A DNA stretch of 64,000 nucleotides from Synechococcus sp. WH 8016 (lineage in GTDB: Bacteria > Cyanobacteriota > Cyanobacteriia > PCC-6307 > Cyanobiaceae), in contig NZ_AGIK01000004.1 of NCBI RefSeq assembly GCF_000230675.1, forward strand, positions 62,001 through 126,000, given 5' to 3'. Shown here piece by piece: positions 1-9,477 of the stretch (the first letter of the stretch is position 1; every line of letters starts with the position of its first letter). The translations under genes were made by a program, and so were the position numbers. Under the pieces are notes generated by a model. It saw only the letters and a list, made by a program, of their open reading frames with translations, was not told the origin of the DNA and ran no database searches.

Positions 1-7
1 CGACAGT

Positions 8-826
8 TCAGCCCTCTGATTGCAGGGTCTCCTGAACCACCTTCCGAACCACTTCATCAGAGAGGTGGTCTTGATCATGCTCGCCTAACCACAACAAGTA
101 CTCGTGGTTGCCGGCTGGACCGGTAATCGGAGACCCCACAACTCCCTGGGCATTCCAGCCCTGGGAGTGTGCCGCGGAGATCACTGATGAAATTGCATCC
201 CTGTGAGCCAAACCATCTCGCACCACTCCGCCTTTCCCCACCCGTTCGCGTCCCACCTCAAACTGAGGCTTAACCAACACCAAGGCTTCGCTTCCCTGCG
301 GTTCCAACAAGGCGCGAATCGCCGGAAGCACGAGTGCCAAAGAAATAAACGACACATCTGCGACAGCCAGGGTGGGAAGAACGTCATCAGGCCCGTACAG
401 CTCAGCTGCGCTCAATCGGCGCAAATTGGTGCGCTCCCTGAGCACAACCCTTTCATCCGTGCGCAAACTCCAGGCCGTCTGGCCATAGCCAACGTCGATG
501 CCATACACCTGACGGGCACCATGTTGCAGTAAACAATCGGTGAAGCCACCCGTCGAAATTCCTCCATCAAGGCAGGTGCGCCCCTCCACCTCGACAGGGA
601 AAGCCTCCAACGCTGCCAGCAACTTTTCACCCCCTCTCGACACAAACCGAGGAGGCTGCTCCACGATCAACGCAAGATCGAGCAAAACCGTGTGACCTGG
701 TTTATCGAGCAGCTGGCCGCGATGGTCTCTGACCTTGCCGGCGCGAATGAGTTGTTGCGCTTGCTGACGAGATGCCGCCAAACCCAACGTCAGCATGTGG
801 AGATCTAAACGCTGTTTACGAGCCAT
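8..826 (-). CDS. tlyA: TlyA-family rRNA 2'-O-methyltransferase (hemolysin A-like)
   Basis: The 272-residue protein starts with an S4 RNA-binding domain (MARKQRLDLHML, then SRQQAQQLIRAGKV). A Rossmann FtsJ-like methyltransferase domain follows, with the SAM-binding segment CLDGGISTGGFTDCLL and the downstream GIDVGYGQ and VKPQFEVGR segments. Members of this family methylate ribose 2'-OH groups in rRNA; the older name hemolysin comes from side activities. The reading frame extends 30 codons further upstream, but the ATG at 826 gives the usual S4 start, so it was chosen. The gene is divergent from the small gene at 925. The family call is strong; the exact rRNA position modified is not visible. 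Confidence 0.93.
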   Translation of the reverse strand: MARKQRLDLHMLTLGLAASRQQAQQLIRAGKVRDHRGQLLDKPGHTVLLDLALIVEQPPRFVSRGGEKLLAALEAFPVEVEGRTCLDGGISTGGFTDCLLQHGARQVYGIDVGYGQTAWSLRTDERVVLRERTNLRRLSAAELYGPDDVLPTLAVADVSFISLALVLPAIRALLEPQGSEALVLVKPQFEVGRERVGKGGVVRDGLAHRDAISSVISAAHSQGWNAQGVVGSPITGPAGNHEYLLWLGEHDQDHLSDEVVRKVVQETLQSEG

Positions 827-924
827 TTCGACATGAAAGCACCGTGAAACCGAAACAAATACCGGAGTTCCTCCCCGAGTTCCGCAGACCTCCCTGAAGA
901 TCTTCGCAAGCCGCACGCAAGTCC

Positions 925-1188
925 GTGTCAGCCAACAACGTCTTCAATATCAAAAGCGGACGCCGCCCATCCCTTCGGGCCAGATTCTGTCGCAAGTCCA
1001 GGGGGGCTTCGAACCGCGTCCTCGAACTCTTGGCTCCAGGCTCATTTGTCACCCTCGATAACCACCCCAAGGATCTCCCCCCCTTTCAAGTGATCGAATG
1101 TCGGGGAGGCCTGTGCTGGGTCCGTCAGCAAGCCTGGGGACAGAACGTTCAGTGGGAAGTGGAGCATCGCCGCCTCACCTCTGCTTAA
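925..1188 (+). CDS. small conserved-looking hypothetical protein
   Basis: An 87-codon frame opens with GTG at 925. The basic N-terminal part (SGRRPSLRARFCRKSR) is followed by a compact domain from about residue 35, with segments APGSFVTLDNHPKDLPPFQV and GGLCWVRQQAWG, which looks like a small beta-rich fold. I do not recognise a named family. It sits 65 nt upstream of purB on the same strand and is divergent from tlyA. The true start could be an internal TTG near 1030, which would keep only the compact domain. Confidence 0.6.
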   Translation: MSANNVFNIKSGRRPSLRARFCRKSRGASNRVLELLAPGSFVTLDNHPKDLPPFQVIECRGGLCWVRQQAWGQNVQWEVEHRRLTSA

Positions 1189-1253
1189 CGCCACACGCCA
1201 TATCCCAGCCTTCAGCGCCATACATTGGTTGAGTTGTCGCCACGCGCTGGCCC

Positions 1254-2549
1254 TTGATCGAGAGATACACCCTGCCCGAGATGGGCGAGATCTGGACAGA
1301 CCGGGCCAAATACCAAAGTTGGCTGGATGTTGAGGTTGCAGCCTGTGAGGCCAACTGCAGGCTTGGTCGTGTCCCCAAGGACGCGATGCAAACGATTCGC
1401 GAACAGTCGGCGTTTGAACCGGAGCGGATCCTTGAGATCGAGGCCGAGGTTCGCCATGACGTGATCGCCTTCTTGACCAATGTGAACGAGCACGTTGGCG
1501 ATGCCGGGCGTTACATCCACGTCGGCATGACCAGTAGCGACGTCCTCGATACGGGCCTGGCGCTGCAGTTGAAAGCCTCCGTCGCTCTCCTGCGCCAAGA
1601 GTTGGCCGCCTTGGACGCCGCGATTGCCAAGCTGGCGGTGGAACACAAAGCCACCGTGATGATCGGCCGTTCCCACGCGATCCATGGAGAACCGATCACC
1701 TTTGGCTTCAAGCTGGCTGGCTGGCTGGCTGAAACCCGCCGCAATGGTGAACGTTTGGCTCGCCTGGAGCGTGATGTGGCCGTAGGCCAGGTGAGCGGAG
1801 CGATGGGCACCTACGCCAATACGGATCCAGAGGTGGAGAAGATCACCTGCGACATTCTCGGCCTCACTCCCGACACGGCGAGCACCCAGGTGATCTCTCG
1901 CGATCGCCACGCGGACTACGTGCAGGTGCTGGCCCTGGTTGGGGCCTCGCTCGATCGCTTCTCCACCGAAATTCGCAACCTGCAGCGCACCGATGTTCTG
2001 GAGGTCGAAGAAAGCTTCGCTAAGGGGCAAAAAGGCAGCTCGGCCATGCCCCACAAACGCAACCCGATTCGCAGCGAACGGATCAGCGGGTTAGCGCGCG
2101 TGCTGCGCAGCTATGTGGTAGCTGCCCTGGAAAACGTGGCTCTCTGGCACGAACGTGACATCAGCCACAGCTCAACAGAGCGGATGATGCTGCCGGACTG
2201 CTCTGCAACCCTGCACTTCATGCTGCGAGAGATGACCGCCGTCATCTCTGGCCTCGGGGTTTACCCAGAGAACATGGTCCGCAACATGAACGTCTACGGA
2301 GGCGTGGTCTTCAGCCAACGGGTCCTGCTCGCCCTCGTGGATGGGGGAATGAGCCGGGAGGATGCTTATCAAGTTGTACAGCGCAACGCCCACAGCGCCT
2401 GGAACACCAACGGTGGCGACTTCCGCGCCAACCTTCAAAGCGATCCCGAGGTGAGCAACAAGCTCAGCGCAGATCAATTGGCGGAGTGTTTCAGCACCCA
2501 GCTGCACCAGGCCAATCTGGGAGTGGTCTGGGATCGACTCGGCCTCTGA
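1254..2549 (+). CDS. purB: adenylosuccinate lyase
   Basis: PurB cleaves SAICAR to AICAR and adenylosuccinate to AMP, releasing fumarate in both steps of purine synthesis. The 431-residue length is normal for the short bacterial form. The fumarase/aspartase signature GSSAMPHKRNP is present near residue 263, and the catalytic segment GRSHAIHGEPITFG lies near residue 139. The start is TTG at 1254: the protein begins IERYTLPEMGEIW, as PurB proteins typically do, and no in-frame ATG lies nearby. A 32-codon membrane peptide and then fumC follow closely, so the fumarate producer and fumarase are adjacent and probably cotranscribed. Confidence 0.97.
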   Translation: MIERYTLPEMGEIWTDRAKYQSWLDVEVAACEANCRLGRVPKDAMQTIREQSAFEPERILEIEAEVRHDVIAFLTNVNEHVGDAGRYIHVGMTSSDVLDTGLALQLKASVALLRQELAALDAAIAKLAVEHKATVMIGRSHAIHGEPITFGFKLAGWLAETRRNGERLARLERDVAVGQVSGAMGTYANTDPEVEKITCDILGLTPDTASTQVISRDRHADYVQVLALVGASLDRFSTEIRNLQRTDVLEVEESFAKGQKGSSAMPHKRNPIRSERISGLARVLRSYVVAALENVALWHERDISHSSTERMMLPDCSATLHFMLREMTAVISGLGVYPENMVRNMNVYGGVVFSQRVLLALVDGGMSREDAYQVVQRNAHSAWNTNGGDFRANLQSDPEVSNKLSADQLAECFSTQLHQANLGVVWDRLGL

Positions 2550-2553
2550 GTCA

Positions 2554-2652
2554 ATGTTCTGGACGCCCTATGCCGACTGGATTTACGTGGTGGTGAGCGT
2601 CAGCGGGATGCTGCTCATCATCGTGCTGGTGCTTCGCCCTGACGCCAAGTGA
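2554..2652 (+). CDS. 32-residue single-pass membrane peptide between purB and fumC
   Basis: The frame starts with ATG at 2554, 4 nt after the purB stop. It encodes [20 protein letters not shown] followed by [12 protein letters not shown]. This is one hydrophobic helix with an aromatic N-terminal edge and a short charged tail. The stop codon overlaps the fumC ATG (TGATG), the arrangement of a translated, coupled gene. I do not recognise it as a known small photosystem, cytochrome or NDH subunit. Packing and composition argue that it is real, but there is no family evidence. Confidence 0.55.
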   Translation: MFWTPYADWIYVVVSVSGMLLIIVLVLRPDAK

Positions 2653-4043
2653 TGACCCAAACAACTAGGACTGAACACGACAGCATGGGACCGGTCGAGG
2701 TGCCAGCTAAGGCCCTCTGGGGGGCACAGACCCAGCGGTCTCTCCAAAACTTCGCCATCAGCGATGACCGCATTCCTGTTGAACTGATCCATGCCCTAGC
2801 GCAGATCAAACAAGCGGCAGCAATCGTGAATGCTCGCCTGGGAGTGTTGGATGACAGCCGACGCGACCTGATCGTGAAAGTGGCGAGTGAGATCGCCGAG
2901 GGCCGTTACGACGATCAATTCCCCCTGAGGGTTTGGCAAACCGGTAGCGGCACCCAAACGAACATGAACGTCAATGAGGTGATCAGCAACCTGATATCCC
3001 AGGGCGAAGGAGAGCCCTTAGGCAGCCATCAGCCTGTTCATCCAAACGATCACGTCAACCGCTCTCAGTCCACCAACGACGCCTTCCCAGCAGCGATCCA
3101 CATTGCCGCCGCCGCCGGCATCCAACACCGACTGCTGCCGGAAGTCCAACGACTCAGCGAGACGTTCGCCGGGAAGAGTGAAGCCTGGCAGGACATCGTG
3201 AAGATTGGCCGCACCCACCTGCAGGATGCGGTGCCGCTCACCCTTGGCCAAGAGGCCTCAGCCTGGCGCGATCAACTCGGCAGTGCCGGGAAGCGCATTG
3301 AAGCAGCGCTGCAGGAGCTGTACCCACTCCCGCTCGGCGGCACCGCCGTTGGAACAGGCCTGAACGCCCCGGAAGGATTCGCCGACCAGGCAGCGACTGA
3401 ACTGGCGCGGCTGAGCGGCTTGCCCTTGGTCTCGGCTCCCAACAAGTTTGCGGTGATGGCAAGCCATGACGGGCTGGTGAATGCCATGGGCCAGCTGCGA
3501 CTCCTCGCAGTGAGCTTGCTCAAGATCGCCAACGACCTCCGTCTCCTCGCCTGCGGCCCACGCGCCGGCCTAGCGGAACTGCACTTACCTGAGAACGAAC
3601 CAGGCAGTTCGATCATGCCTGGCAAGGTGAACCCCACGCAGTGCGAGGCGATGGCCATGGTTTGCACCCAGGTGATCGGTCTCGATGCAGCCGTTGCGAT
3701 GGCCGGTGCCGGAGGTCACCTGCAAATGAATGTCTACAAACCCCTGATCGGCTTCAACCTGCTGCAAACCATCAAGCTGCTTACCGATGCCTGCCATTCC
3801 TTCAGAGTGGCCATGGTGGAAGGCATTGAACCCAACCGCAGTCGAATCCAACGCGATGTAGAGCAATCCCTGATGCTCGTCACTCCACTGGCTCCTGTGA
3901 TCGGTTACGACAAGGCCAGTGCGATCGCAAAATACGCCCACGAGCAGGGGACAAGCTTGCGCGATGCAGCCCTAGAGCTGGGCTATGTGAATGCGACGGA
4001 GTTCGATCGAATTGTCGATCCCGCGGCGATGACACACCCTTAA
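2652..4043 (+). CDS. fumC: fumarate hydratase class II
   Basis: FumC interconverts fumarate and malate. The 463-residue protein has the class II signature [16 protein letters not shown] near residue 317. Substrate-binding segments [13 protein letters not shown] (near residue 100), [14 protein letters not shown] and the catalytic-histidine stretch [13 protein letters not shown] (near 180) are all visible. ATG at 2652 overlaps the stop of the upstream membrane peptide; a GTG one codon earlier is an alternative. The gene sits in a row with purB, so fumarate released by purine synthesis could be returned to central metabolism. Confidence 0.97.
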   Translation: MTQTTRTEHDSMGPVEVPAKALWGAQTQRSLQNFAISDDRIPVELIHALAQIKQAAAIVNARLGVLDDSRRDLIVKVASEIAEGRYDDQFPLRVWQTGSGTQTNMNVNEVISNLISQGEGEPLGSHQPVHPNDHVNRSQSTNDAFPAAIHIAAAAGIQHRLLPEVQRLSETFAGKSEAWQDIVKIGRTHLQDAVPLTLGQEASAWRDQLGSAGKRIEAALQELYPLPLGGTAVGTGLNAPEGFADQAATELARLSGLPLVSAPNKFAVMASHDGLVNAMGQLRLLAVSLLKIANDLRLLACGPRAGLAELHLPENEPGSSIMPGKVNPTQCEAMAMVCTQVIGLDAAVAMAGAGGHLQMNVYKPLIGFNLLQTIKLLTDACHSFRVAMVEGIEPNRSRIQRDVEQSLMLVTPLAPVIGYDKASAIAKYAHEQGTSLRDAALELGYVNATEFDRIVDPAAMTHP

Positions 4044-4048
4044 CCCGT

Positions 4049-6784
4049 TCAGGCAGCCCGCTCCGTGGCCGCATTGAGACCGCTGGATTCGGCAGCCGCG
4101 GCCTTGAGCAGCTGATCAGCCTCCGCCACAGGGAAGCGATTAATCGCGGTTAAGGCCGCACGGGCGTTCTTGCGCAGCTGCTCACTAATCGCCTCGCAGT
4201 AAGGCACCTGGGCCAATAGATCCACCGTGCGCCGCATGATCCGCACCACATCTCCTTCATCCAAAGAGGTGTTAGCGATCAGATCATTCCAGGTTGTCCC
4301 CTTGGCCCAAGCCTCCACCAATCCCATCAATTCAGGCTCCCACCAAGCTGGCACCACCACCTTGAAGCGCTCCTGAGCCCGCAAAAGCTCCCGACGGATC
4401 CCCGACAAATCATGCAGGGCCTCTTCTGCAAGAGGAGGCGCCGGGAATGCGCTCCAAAGATCTGGCCGATTCACCTCCGTACTGATGGCCTCAAACACTG
4501 CGGCCAGTTCTGCTGGAGGCAACTCGTCGAGATGACCGCTCATCAGTGCCAGGCCAAGCCAGAGCTCGTTGTCGCCACGAAGAGCGGCAACGGTGCGACC
4601 GATCTCCGTAGGTTCCAACGCATCCAGGCAGCCAAAGTGCCGCAAGATCTCAATGAGAGCCAAAAAGGTCTCCCAGTGCCGGTTGGAGCGGTGATGGAGC
4701 AATTGCTCGCGCTCACGAATTTCATGCTCAAGATCTTCCATGCGTCGCCGGTGCTTCTTGAGTTGCTTGCGATCCCCCCAGCGATGAGCCGGATGCTCTT
4801 CCAGCTCATCTTCCAACTCCTTGACGAGGCGCACTTGCGACAACACTTCGCCAGCCAAGTCGTACTGAGCGGTGGTCATGTCATGACGCCTTGCCATATG
4901 AGCCACCGCCAAAGCCAAACGGCCACTGTCCTGATCGCCATGACGGAGCTCACCAGAACGGCTGAGATCAGGCGACGTCACGCCATCAACCTGCAAACAA
5001 CTCAATTCCGCATGCAAACTCACCACCCCCTGGCAGGGCAACAGGATCCAGACGTTGTCCTGCGTTAGGCAAAGCAACAATGGGAACTGCCCTGGGCCAT
5101 CGCATTTCTCCACGATCACGGCCGGCGTGACCCCTCCTCGCAGCCGGGGAGATTTAAGGCTCACCAACGTTCCAACGCTTGCGAACTGGAGGGCAATCGT
5201 GAGTTCGTGGGCCAGGGTTTCTTCTGCCTGCTGCTGAAGAATCCTGAGCAGACGCCTCTCCTCGCGGACACGGCCACGCTGTTTTTCGTATTCCTCAAAG
5301 TCTTCCCAAGGCACGTCACCAGCCGTGCCTTGCAGTTGGGCAAGCTGCATCCGCAACGCACCCAGATGGTCTTCTTCCTCCACCAAATCCAAGCTGGCGA
5401 GGTAGCGACCAAAGCTCCGCTCCACCAGCTCTCTGGCCTTGGCTAAGTCATGTCGCTGCAGCAGGTTGAGCACCATGCCGTAGCTGGGGGTGAATTGACT
5501 CACCAAAGGATCAGAAGGGCTCGTGGCCAGCTGAGCCGCCTCACGCACCCCCTCAAATCGACTCTGAACAGTCACCACATAGCCCTGGGTATCTAAGCCT
5601 CGACGGCCGGCGCGCCCAGCCATTTGCAGAAATTCACTGGCCATGAGGGGGCGATGCCCCCGTTCGGTGCGCTTCGAAAGGGATGCGATCACCGTGCTGC
5701 GCGCCGGCATATTGATGCCCGCTGCCAATGTTTCGGTGGCAAACACCACCTTCACCAACCCCTGCTGAAACAACTCCTCGATCAGCTCTTTCCAAGCAGG
5801 CAGCACGCCAGCGTGATGGGATGCGATCCCGCGCAGCAAGGCATCAGCATGCAAACCATCGCGAACGGCCTCCGGATTTGCGGCTGTATAAGCCTCAAGC
5901 CGGTCCCGAATAATGGCTTGCTCGGCCTCGCTGACCAGGCACTGCACCCCTAGGTCGCGAACAGCCTTGTCACAACCACGGCGACTGAAGATGAAATAGA
6001 TGGCGGGGAGCATCTCCCGTTGCGCCATTTGCGCCACCACAAAACTGATCGGCGGTGCTTCCGGCTGAGGCGGTCTTGGCGAGCGACCTTTGCGCTTGTG
6101 CCCTTTTGGCGCACGCCAAACCTTGCAATTGGGGTGGATTCCAGTCCCCTGTTCATTCAAAAGTGGATGGAGCCCCTTCGCACTACAAAAACTGAACTGC
6201 AGAGGCACAGGACGAAAATCACTGAGCACCAGACGCGTGGGACCGTGCACCTTCTCGATCCAATCGGTGAGTTGCCCCGCATTGGCAACGGTGGCGGACA
6301 ACGCCACCAGTTGGACAGAAGGCGGACAGTGAATGATCGATTCTTCCCAGACGGTTCCCCGCTGGGAATCATTCATGTAATGGCACTCATCGAGCACGAC
6401 CGACTCCACATCGGCAAGCGGATCGTCATGCTCATCCGCTTCTGCATACAGCATGTTGCGGAAAATCTCGGTGGTCATCACCACCACCCGTGCCTCGCGG
6501 TTAACGCTCAGATCACCGGTCATCAGGCCAACATTTTCAGCCCCAAACTGTTCACGAAAATCGCGCAGCTTTTGATTGGATAAGGCCTTAAGCGGTGTTG
6601 TGTAAAAGACCTTTTGGCCATGGGCAATGGCCCGATGAATGGCGTACTCGCCCACCAGCGTCTTGCCTGATCCCGTGGGCGCACTCACAACAACGGAATG
6701 CCCTTGATTCAAGGCATCAATCGATTCCAACTGGAACCCATCCAAAGGGAATGGGAACAGCTGGGAAACATCCGGTGACACCAT
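4049..6784 (-). CDS. Ski2/Mtr4-like superfamily II RNA helicase
   Basis: The 911-residue protein has the helicase motifs in order: Walker A APTGSGKTLVGEYA near residue 36, motif II VLDECHYMND near 131, motif III SATVAN, and motif VI QMAGRAGRRGLDTQ near 385. A long C-terminal half resembling the DSHCT-type region of Ski2/Mtr4/Dob1 helicases follows. Such proteins in cyanobacteria and chloroplasts (ISE2 type) act in RNA processing or turnover; this substrate is inferred. The ATG at 6784 gives MVSPDVSQLFPFPLDGFQ, ending in the usual Q-motif-like start. It converges on fumC and is divergent from bioF. Confidence 0.9.
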   Translation of the reverse strand: MVSPDVSQLFPFPLDGFQLESIDALNQGHSVVVSAPTGSGKTLVGEYAIHRAIAHGQKVFYTTPLKALSNQKLRDFREQFGAENVGLMTGDLSVNREARVVVMTTEIFRNMLYAEADEHDDPLADVESVVLDECHYMNDSQRGTVWEESIIHCPPSVQLVALSATVANAGQLTDWIEKVHGPTRLVLSDFRPVPLQFSFCSAKGLHPLLNEQGTGIHPNCKVWRAPKGHKRKGRSPRPPQPEAPPISFVVAQMAQREMLPAIYFIFSRRGCDKAVRDLGVQCLVSEAEQAIIRDRLEAYTAANPEAVRDGLHADALLRGIASHHAGVLPAWKELIEELFQQGLVKVVFATETLAAGINMPARSTVIASLSKRTERGHRPLMASEFLQMAGRAGRRGLDTQGYVVTVQSRFEGVREAAQLATSPSDPLVSQFTPSYGMVLNLLQRHDLAKARELVERSFGRYLASLDLVEEEDHLGALRMQLAQLQGTAGDVPWEDFEEYEKQRGRVREERRLLRILQQQAEETLAHELTIALQFASVGTLVSLKSPRLRGGVTPAVIVEKCDGPGQFPLLLCLTQDNVWILLPCQGVVSLHAELSCLQVDGVTSPDLSRSGELRHGDQDSGRLALAVAHMARRHDMTTAQYDLAGEVLSQVRLVKELEDELEEHPAHRWGDRKQLKKHRRRMEDLEHEIREREQLLHHRSNRHWETFLALIEILRHFGCLDALEPTEIGRTVAALRGDNELWLGLALMSGHLDELPPAELAAVFEAISTEVNRPDLWSAFPAPPLAEEALHDLSGIRRELLRAQERFKVVVPAWWEPELMGLVEAWAKGTTWNDLIANTSLDEGDVVRIMRRTVDLLAQVPYCEAISEQLRKNARAALTAINRFPVAEADQLLKAAAAESSGLNAATERAA

Positions 6785-6832
6785 GGTTGGATCCTAGGGA
6801 TTGTGCGAGCAGAGAGCAGCAAACTGACTCCC

Positions 6833-7990
6833 ATGAGCAGCCCGTCTCAAGCACGCCGACGCCAGCTACGCACCTGGAGGCCCAATCCAGATGGATCGGG
6901 GCTGCTGCCGGTCAACGCAACCGATCAAGGCGGTGAAGCGTCGCCGTGTCTGGTGGATTTAGCAAGCAATGATTACCTCAATCTGGCTCAGCACCCAGAG
7001 CTCATCGCGGCAGCGACAGAGGAAATCAAACGAAGCGGCGTGGGGGCCGGTGGGTCCAGGCTGGTGAGCGGCAGCCGCCCGGTGCATGACCAACTCGAGC
7101 AAGAGCTCGCGCACTGGTTGAATCGAGATCGCGTTCTGCTCTATCCGAGCGGCTTTCAAGCCAATCTGGCCGCCGTTCTTGCCCTTGCCGATCGCCATAC
7201 GCCAGTTCTGGCGGACCGGCTCTGCCATCACTCCCTCCTCACAGGCGTGCAAGCCAGTGGTGCCAAGCTTCAGCGCTTTGCCCACAACGACCTCATCGAT
7301 CTCAACCGCAAGCTGGAGCGCTGCCGGGATCGACACCCAGGGCAGCAGCCATTGGTGATCACGGAGAGCCTGTTCAGCATGGAGGGCACCAGTCCCAACC
7401 TGAGTGCCATGGCAGAGCTCTGCTCCAGCCATGCTGCCCGACTCCTGGTCGATGAAGCCCATGCCCTGGGCGTCCTGGGGGATGGGGGACGTGGTCTCAG
7501 CCATGCCTTACCGACCAAGGCCGTCACTCTGCTCAGTGGCACCTTCGGCAAAGCCTTTGGAAGCGGCGGAGCGTTTCTGGCCTGCGATGGGGATCTCGGC
7601 GAAACCCTGCTCCAAACCAGTGGTGCCTTTCGCTACACCACGGCGTTGGCACCACCCCTTGCCGCGGCCGCTCTCGCTGCATTAACGCTGATGCAACGCC
7701 ATCCCCATTGGTCGACAGAGCTCATCGCAACGAGCCAACACTGGCGCTCAGCTCTCGCTGCCGCTGGTTGGACGCGTCCAGGTGGGATCGGTCCGATTCT
7801 CCCCCTGGTGATCGGTCCAGACCAAGCAGCTCTCGACCGCCAACAAACCCTCGAAGCCGAAGGGCTGTTGAGCATTGCCATCCGCCCCCCCACCGTGCCC
7901 GAAGGAACGGCACGGCTCCGTCTGGTGGTGCGTCGGAACCTGCCCGATGGGACATTGGACGCACTGCTGCACGCCCTTTCTTTGGGCTGA
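6833..7990 (+). CDS. bioF: 8-amino-7-oxononanoate synthase
   Basis: BioF condenses pimeloyl-ACP with alanine in biotin synthesis. The fold-type I PLP enzyme shows LASNDYLNLAQHPE near the N-terminus, GSGGSRLVSG-like residues (GVGAGGSRLVSGSRPVH), the acidic LLVDEAHALGVLG segment, and the PLP lysine in SGTFGKAFGSGG (about K240). Length is normal, about 385 residues. ATG at 6833 was chosen; an in-frame GTG at 6803 would add 10 residues without resemblance to the family. This is the first gene of an operon running to bioA. No biotin-repressor operator was recognised upstream. Confidence 0.93.
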   Translation: MSSPSQARRRQLRTWRPNPDGSGLLPVNATDQGGEASPCLVDLASNDYLNLAQHPELIAAATEEIKRSGVGAGGSRLVSGSRPVHDQLEQELAHWLNRDRVLLYPSGFQANLAAVLALADRHTPVLADRLCHHSLLTGVQASGAKLQRFAHNDLIDLNRKLERCRDRHPGQQPLVITESLFSMEGTSPNLSAMAELCSSHAARLLVDEAHALGVLGDGGRGLSHALPTKAVTLLSGTFGKAFGSGGAFLACDGDLGETLLQTSGAFRYTTALAPPLAAAALAALTLMQRHPHWSTELIATSQHWRSALAAAGWTRPGGIGPILPLVIGPDQAALDRQQTLEAEGLLSIAIRPPTVPEGTARLRLVVRRNLPDGTLDALLHALSLG

Positions 7991-7999
7991 TAGGACCCG

Positions 8000-8725
8000 A
8001 TGAAACAGGTCATCGCCATGCATGGCTGGAGCGGAGACAGCCATTCATGGGTGTCCTGGATCCGGCATTTCAACCATCACCACTGGTCTTGGCAAAGCGG
8101 TGAACGGGGTTATGGCAAACGCCAGGAGCACATGCCCTTTTGGCAAGACGATCAAGAGCCAACAGAACGGCAACGCCGCGTGGTGATTGCTCACTCCCTA
8201 GGACCGCATCTGCTCCCGGATGCCGTGCTCGCCCACGCCACCGATGTGGTGTTGCTTGCAAGCTTTTCCAGATTTGTGCCGCAAGGAGCCAAAGGTCGCG
8301 CTCTCAAAACAGGCTTGAAGGGCATGCGCCGCTGCCTTGATAGCGACGCTGAAGCCGAGATGCTCACGAACTTTTTGAGGCGGGCGGCAGCGCCATCGCC
8401 AGCAGACGGCCTTCCACGCGGCCCCATCCATGAGGGGCTGTCGCCCGAGGGCCGTCAACGCCTAACCGACGACTTGGATCTGCTCATCGCCAGCGCAGAG
8501 TTACCGCCAGGGCTGCAGGCATCCAGCAGAGTGCTGGTGGTGGAAGCAGAACAAGACGCCATCGTGGTGCCTGCCGCCAGACAAGAACTGCGCGATGCCG
8601 TTCAAACCCGCCTGCAGCATCCAGCGGAGCACTGGTTCATGCCCGGCAGCGGGCATGCCCTGTTGGTGCCAGATCTTCTGATGCGCATCCAACACTGGCT
8701 TGATCAGCCCCCTGAAGAGCGATGA
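8000..8725 (+). CDS. bioK: alpha/beta-hydrolase, probable pimeloyl-ACP methyl ester esterase (BioK type)
   Basis: The 241-residue hydrolase has a nucleophile elbow VIAHSLGPH (Ser66), a late acid in EAEQDAIVV (Asp186) and a final histidine in GSGHALLVP (His219), giving a complete triad. It lies between bioF and bioC, where it should remove the methyl ester added by BioC to pimeloyl-ACP. It does not look like canonical BioH in size or lid region. Marine picocyanobacteria are known to carry a distinct esterase named BioK in this position, so the symbol rests on context plus fold. Its stop overlaps the bioC start by 4 nt. Confidence 0.8.
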   Translation: MKQVIAMHGWSGDSHSWVSWIRHFNHHHWSWQSGERGYGKRQEHMPFWQDDQEPTERQRRVVIAHSLGPHLLPDAVLAHATDVVLLASFSRFVPQGAKGRALKTGLKGMRRCLDSDAEAEMLTNFLRRAAAPSPADGLPRGPIHEGLSPEGRQRLTDDLDLLIASAELPPGLQASSRVLVVEAEQDAIVVPAARQELRDAVQTRLQHPAEHWFMPGSGHALLVPDLLMRIQHWLDQPPEER

Positions 8726-9477
8726 GCAACACCTGGGGAGCGAAGGTTCTACGAAGCTTCGATGGCGCCGCAAGCGATTACAACCGGGCCGCCCGTCTGC
8801 AAACGGCCATGGCCTGGCGACTCGCCGGGCACTGCCAGCGCTTACCCATTCCATCAGGACGCTGGTTGGATCTCGGGAGTGGAACGGGATTGCTTGCCGA
8901 TGCCATCGAACAACGCAACCCCGGCAGGGTGGTGGAGCGCATCGATGGCAGCCCGTCCATGCTGGCCCGCAACTCCCGTCCAGACCACACGCAGCTGTGG
9001 GATTTAAATCAGTCCCTCCAAGCCTGGGACGACGCTCCAACGCTGATCGCCTCCAGTTTCTGCCTCCACTGGTTGTCCGATCCCGGCACAAGACTGCAGC
9101 ACTGGTTCGAGTGTTTAGCCCCAGGTGGCTGGTTAATCGTGGCGCTGCCGGTTGAAGGCTGCTTCCCGCAATGGCACGCGGCCGCACGCCAAGCGGCCGT
9201 CCCCTGCTCAGCACTGCGCTTCCCAGCCAGCGAAGCGTTGATGGCGTCGTTACCCAAACAGCAGATCAGACACCAACAGCAGCTCCGCTTCAGCGAACAA
9301 GCGAGCCAGATCACAGCTCTGCTGCGGCCCATGCAAACCATTGGAGCGGGCAGCAGCACGCGCTCCGCTCTCAGCGTGAAGCAATGGCGTCAGCTGAGCG
9401 CCCACTGGCCTGAGCGTTCTGCTCAAGGGCAAGTCAGATTGACCTGGTTGATCCAACTCCTGGTGCTCGAGCGATGA
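8722..9477 (+). CDS. bioC: malonyl-ACP O-methyltransferase
   Basis: BioC methylates malonyl-ACP so that it can enter fatty-acid elongation and emerge as pimeloyl-ACP methyl ester. The 251-residue class I methyltransferase has the SAM motif WLDLGSGTGLLADAI near residue 50 and a downstream ASSFCLHWLSDPG segment typical of BioC. ATG at 8722 overlaps the bioK stop (ATGA), and its own stop overlaps bioD in the same way. Coupled translation along the operon is therefore likely. The call is firm because fold and context agree. Confidence 0.9.
   Translation: MSNTWGAKVLRSFDGAASDYNRAARLQTAMAWRLAGHCQRLPIPSGRWLDLGSGTGLLADAIEQRNPGRVVERIDGSPSMLARNSRPDHTQLWDLNQSLQAWDDAPTLIASSFCLHWLSDPGTRLQHWFECLAPGGWLIVALPVEGCFPQWHAAARQAAVPCSALRFPASEALMASLPKQQIRHQQQLRFSEQASQITALLRPMQTIGAGSSTRSALSVKQWRQLSAHWPERSAQGQVRLTWLIQLLVLER

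Noticed and set aside
1212..2054. 280-codon minus-strand frame opposite purB
   Set aside because: It is a shadow of purB; composition is explained by the purB codons and no family is visible.
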